NCBI GenBank assembly: GCA_021209875.1
Contig: JAGYVD010000002.1
Location: 992,001 to 1,056,000 of the forward strand
Direction: 5' to 3'
Source of the DNA: Rosellinia necatrix
Lineage: Eukaryota > Ascomycota > Sordariomycetes > Xylariales > Xylariaceae
DNA length: 64,000 bases
In this document: positions 12,883-23,742 of the stretch, one piece after another
Layout of the letters: the number at the start of each line of letters is the position of its first letter
Position numbering within the stretch: position 1 is the first letter of the stretch
Notes under the pieces: model-generated
Databases searched by the model: none
Seen by the model: only the letters and a program-made list of their open reading frames with translations
Told to the model about the DNA's origin: nothing
Translations under genes and position numbers: made by a program

Positions 12883-14808
12883 TCATGCGGTTACGCTCAC
12901 CGGTTGAGCCGCGAAGCGGTTTTCACGCTCGAGTAAAGTCTCCATGAAACCATTGGTGGGATTGGAAGCCCTGATTTCCTTAGCCACTTGATAATCGATA
13001 TCCAATTGTTCATCGGACCAGAGAGGTTGGTTGGGCTTGGCATCCGCTTCACCAACGCCAATGAAACCACCTTCGGCCGCCCAGTCGGAGGTACGCTTGA
13101 TATTTAGTTTCGACCAAATCTCGTCAATCACATTAACCAGCTCGTCGCGGTATTTCTTAGTGTGGCCGGGTGTTGGCGTGATTCGAAGTCGTTCCTGTCC
13201 AACGGGTACGGTTGGATAGTTGATGGACTGCACATAGATTTGATAATCGTTCAGCAGCATATCCGAAGCCTGCTTGGCAAGCTCGGCGTTCCCAACTAAG
13301 ATGGGGATAATATGCGATGGGTTCGGAATAACGGGAATATCCCTTGCGTCTAGGGCCTCCTTGACGGCTCGCGTATGAAGTTGTTGCAGTCGTCGGTCTC
13401 CCTTGTACTCCATTTGGTACTCAATAGCGGCCCTAGCGCCGGCCATAGTAGCCGGCGGCAAAGACGTAGTGAAGATAAAACCAGGGGCGAGGGATCGAAT
13501 TATGTCGACAAGCTTGGCGCTTCCAGCTATGTACCCACCTACACAGCCATAAGCTTTTCCAAGAGTACCAGTAATGATGTCCACTCGATCCATGACAGTT
13601 CCTTGAGGTCTACCCTGTTGATGGGCTTCGAAATCGAGATGCTCGGCGACACCGGCACCATGCGGGCCATACATGCCGACAGCATGGACTTCATCCAAAA
13701 ATGTGATTGCGCCGTACTTTTCGGCGAGATCACAAATCTCTGCAATAGGTCCAATAGAACCACACATGCTGTAGACGGATTCGAAAGCGATAATCTTCGG
13801 CACATGTAACGGCAACGAGGCCAACTTTGACTCGAGGTCTTCGAGATCATTGTGTCTGAAAACGACCTTCCTCGTCCCCGAGTGACGAATTCCCTGAATC
13901 ATGGAAGCGTGGTTCAAGCTGTCCGAGAGAATTACACAATCGGGCATTTTACTGCCGAGGGTGGCAAGAGTGGCGTCGTTCGCGACATAACAGGAGCTGA
14001 ATGCAAGTGCAGCCTCCTTGGCGTGAAGCTTGGCAAGGGTTTCTTCCAGTTCAATTGCATGTTTGTTGTGGCCGGAGATGTTTCGCGTGCCCCCGGCGCC
14101 AGAACCATATTCGTCGAGGGTTTCGTGCATCTGCTTGAGAACTTGAGGGTTCCTACCCATGCCGAGGTAGTCATTGGAGCACCACACGACAACTCGCTCC
14201 TCTTTCTTGGCCCCATGAGCCTCGGGGAACTCCTTGGCAAGACGGTTGATATTGTTGAAGTACCTGTACGATTTGTCCTTATGCTTTTTGTCGAGCTCTG
14301 CCTCATAAAACCCGTCGTAGTCGAACTTGGTATTCAGACTACCGGGGACTACGGTGGCCGCAGCAGCCACGTTCGCCCCGCGATGGGCCGAAGCGCCCAG
14401 CGGGAGTTGGACTACAGGCGGACGTCAGATTCAGGGTTCTATGTTGGGGCGGAACGAGGACATACCGCCGTCACGGGGGGCAAACATCGGGGTGTCGACA
14501 GCACGGGCGTCTTTGGGCCGGCTCGTGTGGATCCTGGCCTTGGAACGGCCGGACAAGGTACGGACACCCGACACGGCGGAGGCACCGGCCATTGGGATCG
14601 GGGCCTTGCAACCGGCATGGGCGGACTGGATGGCAAGCGCCTTGCCCATGACCGGGCAACGCTGGCCGAGCAGCTGGAGCTTGGAGATCGTGCCACCGCA
14701 GGGCGAAGCCTGGGGGCGAGTGGCGGTCGAAAGAGCACGCAGGGTGGCCGGAGTCGCTTTCTTTAGGAAAGGACACATGGCCTTGGATTGGCGGAGGACG
14801 GCGTCCAT
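12883..14808 (-). CDS. HEM1: 5-aminolevulinate synthase, mitochondrial
   Basis: Two exons (14808-14466 and 14411-12883) flank a 54-nt intron and give 623 residues, normal for fungi. The enzyme condenses glycine and succinyl-CoA in the mitochondrial matrix, the first step of haem synthesis. It is a PLP enzyme of the alpha-oxoamine synthase family: [47 protein letters not shown] and the PLP-lysine motif TGTLGKAYG (about Lys400) are all present. The N-terminus has a presequence-like segment with two Cys-Pro heme-regulatory-type motifs, CPFL at residues 12-15 and RCPV at 50-53, as in other fungal and animal enzymes. The start is the first ATG in frame, and splicing at GGCG|GTATGT restores the path into [12 protein letters not shown]. 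No truncation or frameshift is seen. Confidence 0.96.
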
Positions 14809-16527
14809 GGTGATCGGCTGATCTGGCAATTGGCCCTACTTGCTCAACAATGTGGGAGTCCGGGCGTTGTGCGAGCACTTGACACTACAAATGTGGCCTT
14901 TTCAGCCGAGCGAGAAGAAAAACGGGCAAACCTAACAACAGGTGGAGGGTTTTCCAGGTTCAGGATAGTAACGGTACGGTTTAGTTAAGAGCTAAAGTGG
15001 TCGGAAAGGAATTGGGGACGTTCCAGCCAAGGCCCTCCTCCTTCGATACTGATATATAAAGAAGAAGAGGCGGCAGTCAGATCCTATGTAGCCACAACCA
15101 AAGACAGTAAGTGATAAGCGCCAAAAAAAGGGGATAAAAAGGCGAAGCTTGAAGAGGTGAGTCGAGAGGGTATGTATTCTACGGCGTTACACTGCCTGTT
15201 ACTTATTAACTACCTGTTGCCCTCCCTGTAAGTCGACTAGGCCCACTCTCGGGGTCTTCTAATGCGCCATGCCATGCCTCGAATATTCGGTGACTCGCAG
15301 GACGATGCCCCACTGGGAAAGTCAATTCCCAATCAGAGCAGGTGGGTTTTCTCTTTTTCTTACGTAGCCTCTGCCATAATCATCCCGGCGCCTATTGGTC
15401 GGCTGCGACAACAGCCGATCTACCTACAGTAGGTACCTAGTCTGGGATTCCTAGTACAAGTACCTACCTAGGCGGGTCTCCCACACTTAAGTGCGACCTA
15501 AGTGGCCCAAGTCAGCTACCGCGAAAGGTATTACCGCTCGAGAGGGGCGCAGTATTCTGGTAGTGTAGTTAACCTGATGTACTGGATACTTTTAGTGCCC
15601 CTATGCAATTCGATCTCTTGCATTGAGTTAAGCCATTCGAAGATGGAATCGCAACATACATAAGTAGTGCAGGTGTTACTCATCTGGTATGTTTGTTTTT
15701 TTTACACGTTCGATCCGATCCCGAGAAGTCTCCTATTTATGTCAACTGGGTACCGACTACCGGCATATTCCTTTGTCATTTATGCAGCGTCATGAAAAGG
15801 GGAATTAATCAGCTTACCGCTCTTCGAGCTCCATTGTCCGGGTTTCGCATTTCTGTTCGGACTTCGTAAGACAAAGAAAGCAGTTATACGCGTATAGCTA
15901 CTCTACTCCTGGGGCAAGTATGTATACGTGTAGTTGGAAAGATACAACCAAAGCGGTAAACCTCGGCTCAATCTATCAGGCCGCCCCCTACGTCAGGTAC
16001 ACTATTACATAGGCAGTAGTACCCTTAGGCACAATGCACGATGCCTATTTGGTTAGTGTTGGATAAAACATCCCACAAGCATCCCCATATAACTTACACC
16101 AGGTACTACCTAAACAACTTAGCGACCTATTCCCGCGGGGAAGAAAAAAAAAAAAAAAGATGCCATGCGAAAGTACGAATACGCGACCATACAGCCAGCC
16201 ACTGCTCGGCGAAGAACCATGTAGTAGAAATCTGATAGTTAACTGTCTTTGTTTCACCACGGCTAGCTTCAACACAGATCTAAGACAGCCTACCGGCATC
16301 GCAGAACAGAAAATTGACTCAGATCATGTTGTGAAAATGAACACTAAAAGCCGGAGCGCCTATTAGGGGAAGATCCCGATTTATCCATCCCGCCGCCGCC
16401 GCTGCCAACCCATCGTCGTAGCAGTAGCATTTCTCATCGTCTTTCCACGTGGGCAGGGATTATTATCAATAACACCCCTCCCCCTTCCCCCTTGACCTGA
16501 GACCAGACCGACTACATACTACATAAC
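14809..16527. other. Intergenic region, no gene seen
   Basis: Upstream side of HEM1 and downstream side of the SYGSS-repeat gene. Clusters of GGTACC and TACCTAGG words lie near 15420-15480. Short A and T runs are present (a 16-base A run near 16144). Open frames here are short and without family features. Confidence 0.55.
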
Positions 16528-17733
16528 CTAGTAATTATCGTTACTGGATGCCCCGTACCCCCGACGGTTCTCGTTGTCGTCGCGGCTCCCGTATCCGCCC
16601 GAGCCCGAGCCGTACGAGCCGCTGTTGTCCCGTCCGCTGGAGCCGTATGAGTTGTCATCATCGTCGCGGGAAGACGAGCCGTAACCACCGCTGCCGCTGC
16701 CGCTGCTTCCCTTAGATCCGTAGGTATTCTCATTGTCGTTGTCATTGTCGTTGTTGTTGTTGTTGGTGCGACGACTGGAGCCGTACGAGTCGTTGTTGCT
16801 CGAGCCGTACGAGTTGTCGTTATCACGTCGGTTGGAAGAGCTAGAGGTGTCATTGTCGTCGTCGCGGCTGGACCCATACGTGTTCTTGTTACTGGAACCG
16901 TACGAGTCGTTGTTGTTGGAACCGTACGAGTCGTTGCTGTTGTTGTTGGAACCGTACGAGTCGCTGTTGCTTGAGCCGTACGAATTGTCATTGTTGCGTC
17001 GGTTGGAAGAGCTGGAGGTGTCGTTATCGTCGTCGCGGCTAGACCCATACGTGTTCTTGTTGCTGGAGCCATACGAATCGTTGTTGCTCGAGCCGTATCT
17101 GTTACCCGATCCGGACGTGTTGTCATCGTCGCCCTTCCGGCCGGAGCCGTAGGAGTCACTGCCACTTGACCCGTACGAATCCTTGTTACTGGAACCGTAC
17201 GAGTTATCATTGTCGTTGTTGCGGCGGTTTGAGGAGCTCGTGCTGTCATCGTCGTCCTTTCGGCTAGAGCCATACGAATCATTGTTGCCTGATCCGTAGG
17301 AATCCTTATTACCAGACCCGTACGAATCATTGTTGCTTGATCCGTAGGAGTCCTTGTTACCGGACCCGTACGAATCATCATTGCTCGAGCCATACGAGTC
17401 TTTGTTCGAAGAACCGTAGGTGTTACTCTTGCTGGAACCGTAAGAGTCATCGTCTTTGCGAGACGACCCATAGGAATTATCGTTGTCGTCGCGACTGCTG
17501 GAGGAGCCATACGAATCATTGTCCTTGCGGCTGGATCCGTATGAGTTATCACCGTCCCGGGAAGACGTGTTGCCCGATGACCCATATGAGTCGTCGTCCC
17601 TCCGGCTCGAGCCGTAGGCGTTGCTGGAGCCGTAGCTCTGTTTCTTGATTGTCAGTCATACATGTATTGGCATCGTAGGCGTCATGGTAGGAAGTGATTA
17701 GCTTACGTCGTTGTCGTTATTGTTGTAAGACAT
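16528..17733 (-). CDS. Low-complexity SYGSS-repeat protein (intrinsically disordered)
   Basis: Two exons (17733-17707 and 17637-16528), separated by a 69-nt intron (GTAAGC...AACAG), give 378 residues starting MSYNNNDND. Almost the whole protein is repeats of SYGSS or TYGSS separated by short polar spacers rich in Asn, Asp, Lys and Arg (SNNDSYGS, SNKDSYGS, SSRDDDN). A longer unit containing DTSSSSNRRNN recurs about every 171 nt (near 16826 and 16997), with a third, diverged copy near 17221. There is no signal peptide, membrane segment or recognisable domain. Tyrosine spaced by Gly/Ser within a charged background resembles phase-separating low-complexity domains such as that of FUS, but that is an analogy only. 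A 357-codon frame overlapping in another phase is a by-product of the repeat codons. I do not recognise the family. Expression and function cannot be read from sequence. Confidence 0.75.
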
Positions 17734-19544
17734 GGTGTGATAGGCAATACTTATTATGTTAGATGGTGACTATGCCGGCTGCGTATTCGTGTTTGGTGGA
17801 GAGGTGAAAAAGAAGGCTTCGGAACGGAGAGGGGAGGATCCTATTATACTCACTGCCCCTCCATGGCAAGGACAAAGCCGAGGGGCTCTTTTGGGCATTT
17901 GCTCAGCGCCCAGGGAGGACAAATCTAGGAGGGAGCCTAACCCCTCCATGGCCAGCTCAAGCTAGGGGCGTGCCTTTGAAGCTACTGTATGTCTTGCATT
18001 CGGCGAGTGCGAGCAACCATGACGGGGGAGCACGTCATCGCTTTGTTCACGTTGCTTGGATACTAAGTACAGTCTACAAGGTTATGTTCTAGAGCAATGT
18101 GGACTCGTCATATTTCCTCTCCAAGTGGGCTTTCGGAGGGGTAAATCTATTAGTAGCAAATAGCGTACGATATACACGAAACTAATCAAGCTACATGAAG
18201 CGGTTCGTCGTCCCCTACGGTGTGAAAGCGCTAGTTAGGCCACGGAAACACGGCGTTTATGGCGGCTCAGTCGAATACCGCGTCCCTTGAGGCAGTGTAT
18301 CAATATCATTGTCGTCCGTTGGGAACTTTTAAGTGTATCCGCTCCGTGGTTGGTCCAATATTTTCTTCAGCTGGGTCGGACAAGCCTAGCTTCTTCAGAC
18401 GCAGCTGAGAACCCGGTTGCCCGGTGGGATACATAGCGGGTTGAGGCTAGCGTCGTTCCATCACCGTGGCGGGGTGATCGCCTAGCCATATCAATCTGGA
18501 TCGATTCGGAACCAGACCTAGCCGAACATCCTGAGGTCGCCTACATACCTAGGAGGACTGACCAAGGCTAGCCTTTTCGGAGCTCCCGGCGGCGGGGTTG
18601 TATCGGCGACAGCCCGGTGTTTCTTGAGATGCCGAGTATATTAAATTACCTTCAACTTTACCTCTGGGTCACCTACAATTGCATCCGGTTGATGAGGGTC
18701 AAGACCGCCTCTCCTACTATTGCTGTGTATGCAGTGTATCTGAACATCCCATACTTACGTAGCATGCCCTAAACACAGGGCCAGTGATGGAATCATGCTA
18801 CCACACGAGATTAGGTTGTTACGATTCATTAGCAGGTCATCAACCCCACTTCGGTCAAAAAAGCAACGAGGGTCAAGGGCGACCGAGGGGTGATGAATCA
18901 AGTTTGGCCAAAGGGTAGCTGACTTTGAAAGTCTTACGAATATTGAGCCCAACCAACCCATCAAACATTCACCCCCACGCAGAGGCTACGATGCATTTGG
19001 AGGCCTCGTCCAGTATAATCATGTTGGCCGAACTTGGAGGCCCCAAAATCCATTTGGCCAGAAAGTATGTTGCTCTATTTCGCTATGCTGGAATGCCGTA
19101 TGCTCCTTGGCCGGGCCCATGTTTCGACGCCTATTAATGCATTTGTGTGGCCGGTAGCCAAACACCATATCCGCTTAGGGTATGTCCCAGTCTAGCCGTC
19201 GCCCAAAGATTAACCTTATTTGTAACTCGAATATGCAACCTGCCAGGGCTGAGTTCTCCTCCCATTGCCGTAGGCAAGCACACCTATGGCTGGCATCGCT
19301 CGTCGTCATTGCATTGGTCTCAGCTAAGAACAAGCGCGTCCTAGTCTACAGGGTATAACGCAGCAAATCGCTTGTCATCCAAATCGTTATTCGCACATTC
19401 AGAGGTACGAGTTGTATCTCTGTTGTCTAGGTTCCTCGCCTCGAGTAGCTACCGAGACGCGACCCCGGCCGCGACAACGGGAGTAATCAATCCTAGCCGA
19501 GCACGATAGGTGCTTTTCCAGGGTGGTATTGTCGCGAGTCGTCG
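17734..19544. other. Intergenic region, no gene seen
   Basis: All reading frames are broken at short intervals, and the remaining small frames at 17756, 18755, 18925 and 19147 lack start context or family motifs. No repeats were noticed except scattered GCTAG and CCTAG words. Confidence 0.5.
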
Positions 19545-20510
19545 TCATGATCGTGATGTATATCTTGCGCTAGATGTGGCTACACCGTTATTTAAGCTCG
19601 CAGGTATAGCAATAGGTTGATTTCGGGCCTTTTGTGTAAGAGCCATGATCTCCTGCAGCATAACTTCTCTGGTACTACGGGTCAGCTCATCGACATCTTC
19701 CGCCGTCAATCCAGTAGTCGGGATGGGATCCAAAACTATTAGTTGTGTCAATATTATCGCCATACCCCATTGCGCCACATATATCTCACCTTTGACAGGG
19801 ATTTTGCCCTGGTTGAAAGTAAAACTTTTGATATGTAGAATGTGAGAATAGTTTGCCGCCACTACGGGAACAATAGGGACGCCAGCTTGCACAGCCAGAT
19901 GGAAAGCTCCCTTCTTGAATGGTAAAAGCCCTGGCTCTTTGGAGTAGCTACGAGTGCCTTCGGGAAACATGTAGACACTCTGCTTCCGCCTCTGAATCTC
20001 TTCGGCGGCGCCAGCCATGGCATCCCTCGCGTTCTTGGAGCTCGTCCTGTCGATAAAAACGGTCCCGCTCAAGGACATAAACCAGCCTAGAAACGGTATT
20101 TTCTTCAGGTTCTTCTTCGCCGTTACGCTGCAATGCTTAGGGAACATGCAACCCAGCATTAGGACATCGAGCTCGGTCTGGTGGTTTCCGATAAAAACGG
20201 CGGGGCGAACCGTGTCAAGGTATTTGCCCGGATCTTCAACCTCGAAGGTAATGCCAGTCGTCAGGGCCATGACATATTTGAAGGCCCGAGCGGTGGCCCA
20301 TTGGGAAATTTGTTCGTGGCCGAGTATTCGCAGGACGATCGAAGCGAGAGCACCGTAGATGGCGCATAGTATGAGGCAGATGTAGGAGGCTAGCGCACGA
20401 GCGACGAAGGCCACCTTGGGCACAAGGACGGACAACATGTAGAAAGCCAATACAAGAGCAGCGTAGCCGGAGAGGAAGTAGACGAGGCACGAGGTCAACG
20501 ACATAATCAT
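19545..20510 (-). CDS. SLC1: 1-acyl-sn-glycerol-3-phosphate acyltransferase (lysophosphatidate acyltransferase)
   Basis: Two exons (20510-19790 and 19735-19545) give 303 residues. The enzyme acylates lysophosphatidic acid to phosphatidic acid in the endoplasmic reticulum membrane. Two hydrophobic segments at about residues 8-30 and 36-60 are followed by the PlsC catalytic box NHQTELD (His110, Asp115), the VFIDRT segment and the acceptor box FPEGTRSYS (about residues 182-190), then PIVPVV. The 54-nt intron (19789-19736, GTGAGA...CTAATAG) is a multiple of three and has no stop, so the unspliced frame is also open. Removing it restores KIPVK-VLDPIPTTGL, the usual family sequence, which is why I call it an intron. 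A second ATG two codons downstream is an alternative start. Confidence 0.93.
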   Translation of the reverse strand: MIMSLTSCLVYFLSGYAALVLAFYMLSVLVPKVAFVARALASYICLILCAIYGALASIVLRILGHEQISQWATARAFKYVMALTTGITFEVEDPGKYLDTVRPAVFIGNHQTELDVLMLGCMFPKHCSVTAKKNLKKIPFLGWFMSLSGTVFIDRTSSKNARDAMAGAAEEIQRRKQSVYMFPEGTRSYSKEPGLLPFKKGAFHLAVQAGVPIVPVVAANYSHILHIKSFTFNQGKIPVKGEIYVAQWGMAIILTQLIVLDPIPTTGLTAEDVDELTRSTREVMLQEIMALTQKARNQPIAIPASLNNGVATSSARYTSRS

Positions 20511-20648
20511 CGACCCATGGGAAACGTGAGGCGTCCGAAGGAGGGCAACGCCGGACTAAAAACGAACTTGTAGCGCGAAACGTGTTCGGAAGCTTAGCGC
20601 CGTTCCCGTTGTCGCAAGGATGGATAACGTAACCGAGGAGACAGGGCC

Positions 20649-20664
20649 GTATTACTAGTAGTAC

Positions 20665-20696
<32 letters not shown>

Positions 20697-20745
20697 TTAC
20701 TAGTAGTGGTAGTAGTAGTGGTAGTAGTAGTATTACTAGCAGTAT
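20649..20745. repeat. Imperfect (AGT)n microsatellite
   Basis: About 97 bases of AGT/GTA triplets are interrupted by ATTACT and GGT variants. They lie roughly 140-235 bases upstream of the SLC1 start codon (gene on the minus strand), so probably in its promoter or 5' leader. Confidence 0.9.
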
Positions 20746-21672
20746 TGTTTGTTGGGAGATCGCAAGATGGTTTCGCGATCGGCTCGGAAAAGGAGTAGAG
20801 AGTGGTAAGTGGCAGGCAGCAGGTAGCAAGTCTAGAGTTCGTGATGCCAAACAACAGAGGTAAAATACTCCCGGATAAGTGCGCGAGAAGGTGCAGGTAG
20901 AGGCCGATCAGGCGCAGTTGAAAGCCGACAGCCAATTCGACAAATCACAAGACAACAAAATAGCCAAAAGATTTAGAGCAGCGGATCTCGATATAAGCAC
21001 GTATTTGGACTAGACCAGGAGATTAGGTAGGGAGGCAGGCATTCAGGGTAGGTACAGAGGTGGGCACCCAGCACCTGCACTGGCAGACACCGGGAAACCA
21101 CCCCCCAAAAAATGGTGGGTTGCCGGTGGCCTGGAGGTGGTGGGCAGATGGTGGGGAAGAGGGGAGCGTCGGTGTCTGTCCTGATTTGCGACGAACGACT
21201 TTTCGGCAGTGACGAAACGGGTGCAACCAACCCCACTTTCGTAGGGTCCCTAAATATGTTGGGCCAATCGTAGAGGGGCAAACCAAGATCGTCGCCATTC
21301 TCACATGTGACGAAATGTTTCAACAACACAACATTTGTAGGTCTACTGATGGGACCTGCCTTATCTAAGCAGGTAACCACCTCGAAATTCGAGCACTAAA
21401 CACGTGAGGCGCATCACACCGGCATTCTCTGTCTCACCTGACGGATTCAATGGCTTTCTCTTTTCGCTATCGGCCTCGTGGGTGCCCTTAACTTCCAATT
21501 AAATTGCAATCTTGGACGACTCGCAGTAACTACCTACACTCCGAGTTCACCCCCTGCATACAATATAATATAGCCCCTTGCCGTTAAATACTAATCACCA
21601 ACTAGACCCGACAACTAGGGAATGGGTTCCCAAAGACAGGACACTGGTCCCGCGATTGTTTAAATTAAGATA

Positions 21673-21738
21673 TGGGCATCTGGGCATCTAGGCATCTGGG
21701 CATCTGGGAATCTCGGAATCTAGGAACCCGGAAATCTG
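21673..21738. repeat. 8-bp tandem repeat GGGCATCT
   Basis: About seven to eight degenerate copies of GGGCATCT (variants TAGGCATCT, GGGAATCT, CGGAATCT) run head to tail. No gene is associated. Confidence 0.85.
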
Positions 21739-21985
21739 GATTTCGCGTAGTACTAATCAAAGAGTTCAACGACCCTTTTTATTATCACAAGCCTTGCATC
21801 GGCTGCTATAAACAAATAGACTTTTAAGCAATTCAATGCCAGACCCTAACCATCACCCATTCATCCGGCCACGACTAGTATTATAGACCACTTGTGGTAG
21901 TCACCAAACCATTTCCGGAAGCCAGCCATTCCACCCCTCCAATATTCGGTTGGGCTACCGCCTACACTCGCGTAGCAAATTCCCC

Positions 21986-23742
21986 TTACATCACGAAAAT
22001 CTGCAAGGCGATAGACAAGACTGCCACCAGCATAACGACACAGGTGTGGCTGCTCCCTCCGCCCTCGCCTCCCCACGGCACACGCGACGGTAGGTTCTTG
22101 TTCGATCCCGCATTGGAGCTGATAGGAACACCAGTGTTGGAAGGGTAGATGGTGATAGTAACGTCGGTGACGAGGACATCAGATGTATGTGTAGATGTGG
22201 TATGTCCGACAGCCGTTCCTGATGCTGCGGTGGCCACCCCGGTGCTATTGGCGGCGGACGGGACACTCCAAGACAAAGTGTTGCTCACCGGATACGGCGT
22301 GTGGGCTCCAAGTGTAATCGTGACCGTGACGAAGGCCGTGGCTACCGTAGATGTGTCAACGATGGTGATAGGCGACGCCGTACAGGTAGTATCAATGCTC
22401 GTCCCGATGCTTGCAGACTCGGAAGCCACTGTCGTCATCGTTGCGCTTGACTCAACCGTAACACCCTCGGCTGAAATGTCCATGGTAGAAATCAGACTTC
22501 CGGAACTAATCGTAGCTGTTGACGTCGACAGGCTATTGGAAATTGTAACGAGGGGAGGCAAAACTGTCGGGACGGAATTGGAACTGGACGTATCAGACTC
22601 TGCACACGTTGTGGTCGAGGGACCGGCAGGAACGGGGGAAACAGCGTCCGAAATTGTAATGGTGACGGTCTCCGAGACGGTGGCATTGGCAGTGGAAACA
22701 GAAATTCCGACCGCACCGGTTTGGGCCTGAGTTGACGGTTGTGACACATAAACGGTGACCGTCATAGTGCTCAGCGATGAATCTGTCTTGGTCTCCGTAC
22801 TTTCAATAACCGAAGTCTTAGTAACCGGCGACACTGTTATCGTAGTGCCTTTAGTGATGGTGGTATAGGGAGTCACCGTGACAGTCTCGGTACCTGTATA
22901 CTCTTCGCCGTCGGAGGTCGGATATGGGATCGATGTAGTCACTGTAATTGTAGGCAGGGTAGTGAGCAGAGAGGCTTGAGTAGATGGAGATTCGTCGTCA
23001 GATGTTGGCATTCCGGTGTACCCAGAGGACGACAAGGTACCAGAACTGCCAACCACAGTCACGTCAGACCCGCCGCTTTTGCTAGAAATTTGTTAGCTAA
23101 GGAGCCCTAGGAGATCTTCTAAATGAGTGCAGAAGAGGAAGAAAGCTTTACTTACCTAGTCACCGAGTTTGCTTGTCCACCCGTGGCAGAAGGGACCAGG
23201 GTACAATTAGGTGAGCCGGTCGTGGTCTGCACGTGAAATGAGCTTTCAGGAGTGGCGGCAACCGTAACGTTCGGAAACGGGGCAGAGCCGGGGAAAGAGG
23301 TATCGTGAACAGCGTCGGCAGTAGAGTTTGCAGTAAGAGGCGCGGGCAAAACAGTCTCTGTGATAGTGACGGTGAGAGTCGAAGTCATGAGGGTAACATC
23401 AGTATAGGCGTAAGGGACCTGTTTTTTGACGAGCTCGTAGCCGTTGTAGTTATACGCAACTTCCTCTCCCACTTTAGCGACAGGCGAAACTAAAGGTTGT
23501 ATTAGTGTTGGGCTGGATTTCTCGCGCCGGCATTGTGACTTACGAGTCTCCGCAGCGCCGCCATTCACAGCGACGGAGCCGAGGGCAATGGTTGCGAACA
23601 CGCCAGCCATGATGGCGGCTAGTGCCATTACCTTAACGCTAGCTGTTGTAGAATTAGGAGGAGATCGTGGAGCAAGTATACGGGGGTTGGACTTACGGCG
23701 GGAAAGGCCGCCACCTGGGGCGATTTCGTTGTGACAAGGCAT
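21986..23742 (-). CDS. Ser/Thr-rich GPI-anchored-type cell-surface protein
   Basis: Four exons (23742-23697, 23642-23544, 23489-23156, 23081-21986) give 524 residues. A hydrophobic stretch starting MALAAIMAGVFATIALGSVAV (about residue 22) can act as signal peptide or signal anchor. The Met at its start would give a classic short leader. The body, about residues 60-480, is Ser/Thr/Val-rich with repeated TITVT, TVTVT and TSTATI strings and several Asn-X-Ser/Thr sites (NSTAD, NVTVA, NCTLV). The C-terminus has a polar linker (GGEGGGSSHT) followed by a hydrophobic tail (VVMLVAVLSIALQIFVM), the layout of a GPI-attachment signal. Introns 1 and 2 are each 54 nt, in frame and stop-free, so retention would still give protein. 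Their GTAAGT donors, CTAAT branch sites and AG ends argue for splicing. No catalytic domain is seen. A wall or adhesion role is inference. Confidence 0.75.

Larger units (their letters stand above)
20511..21985. other. Intergenic region: SLC1 upstream and wall-protein downstream flanks
   Basis: It contains the AGT microsatellite at 20649-20745 in the presumed SLC1 leader and an 8-bp repeat near 21673-21738. Other open frames here lack features. The rest is unremarkable. Confidence 0.55.

Noticed and set aside
16512..17585. 357-codon minus-strand frame rich in Thr, Met and Arg, and a plus-strand frame at 16733-17152 over the same sequence
   Set aside because: Both are by-products of repeat codons in the SYGSS gene. 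They lack splice-consistent starts and normal composition, while the SYGSS frame has an ATG exon, intron signals and a stop.
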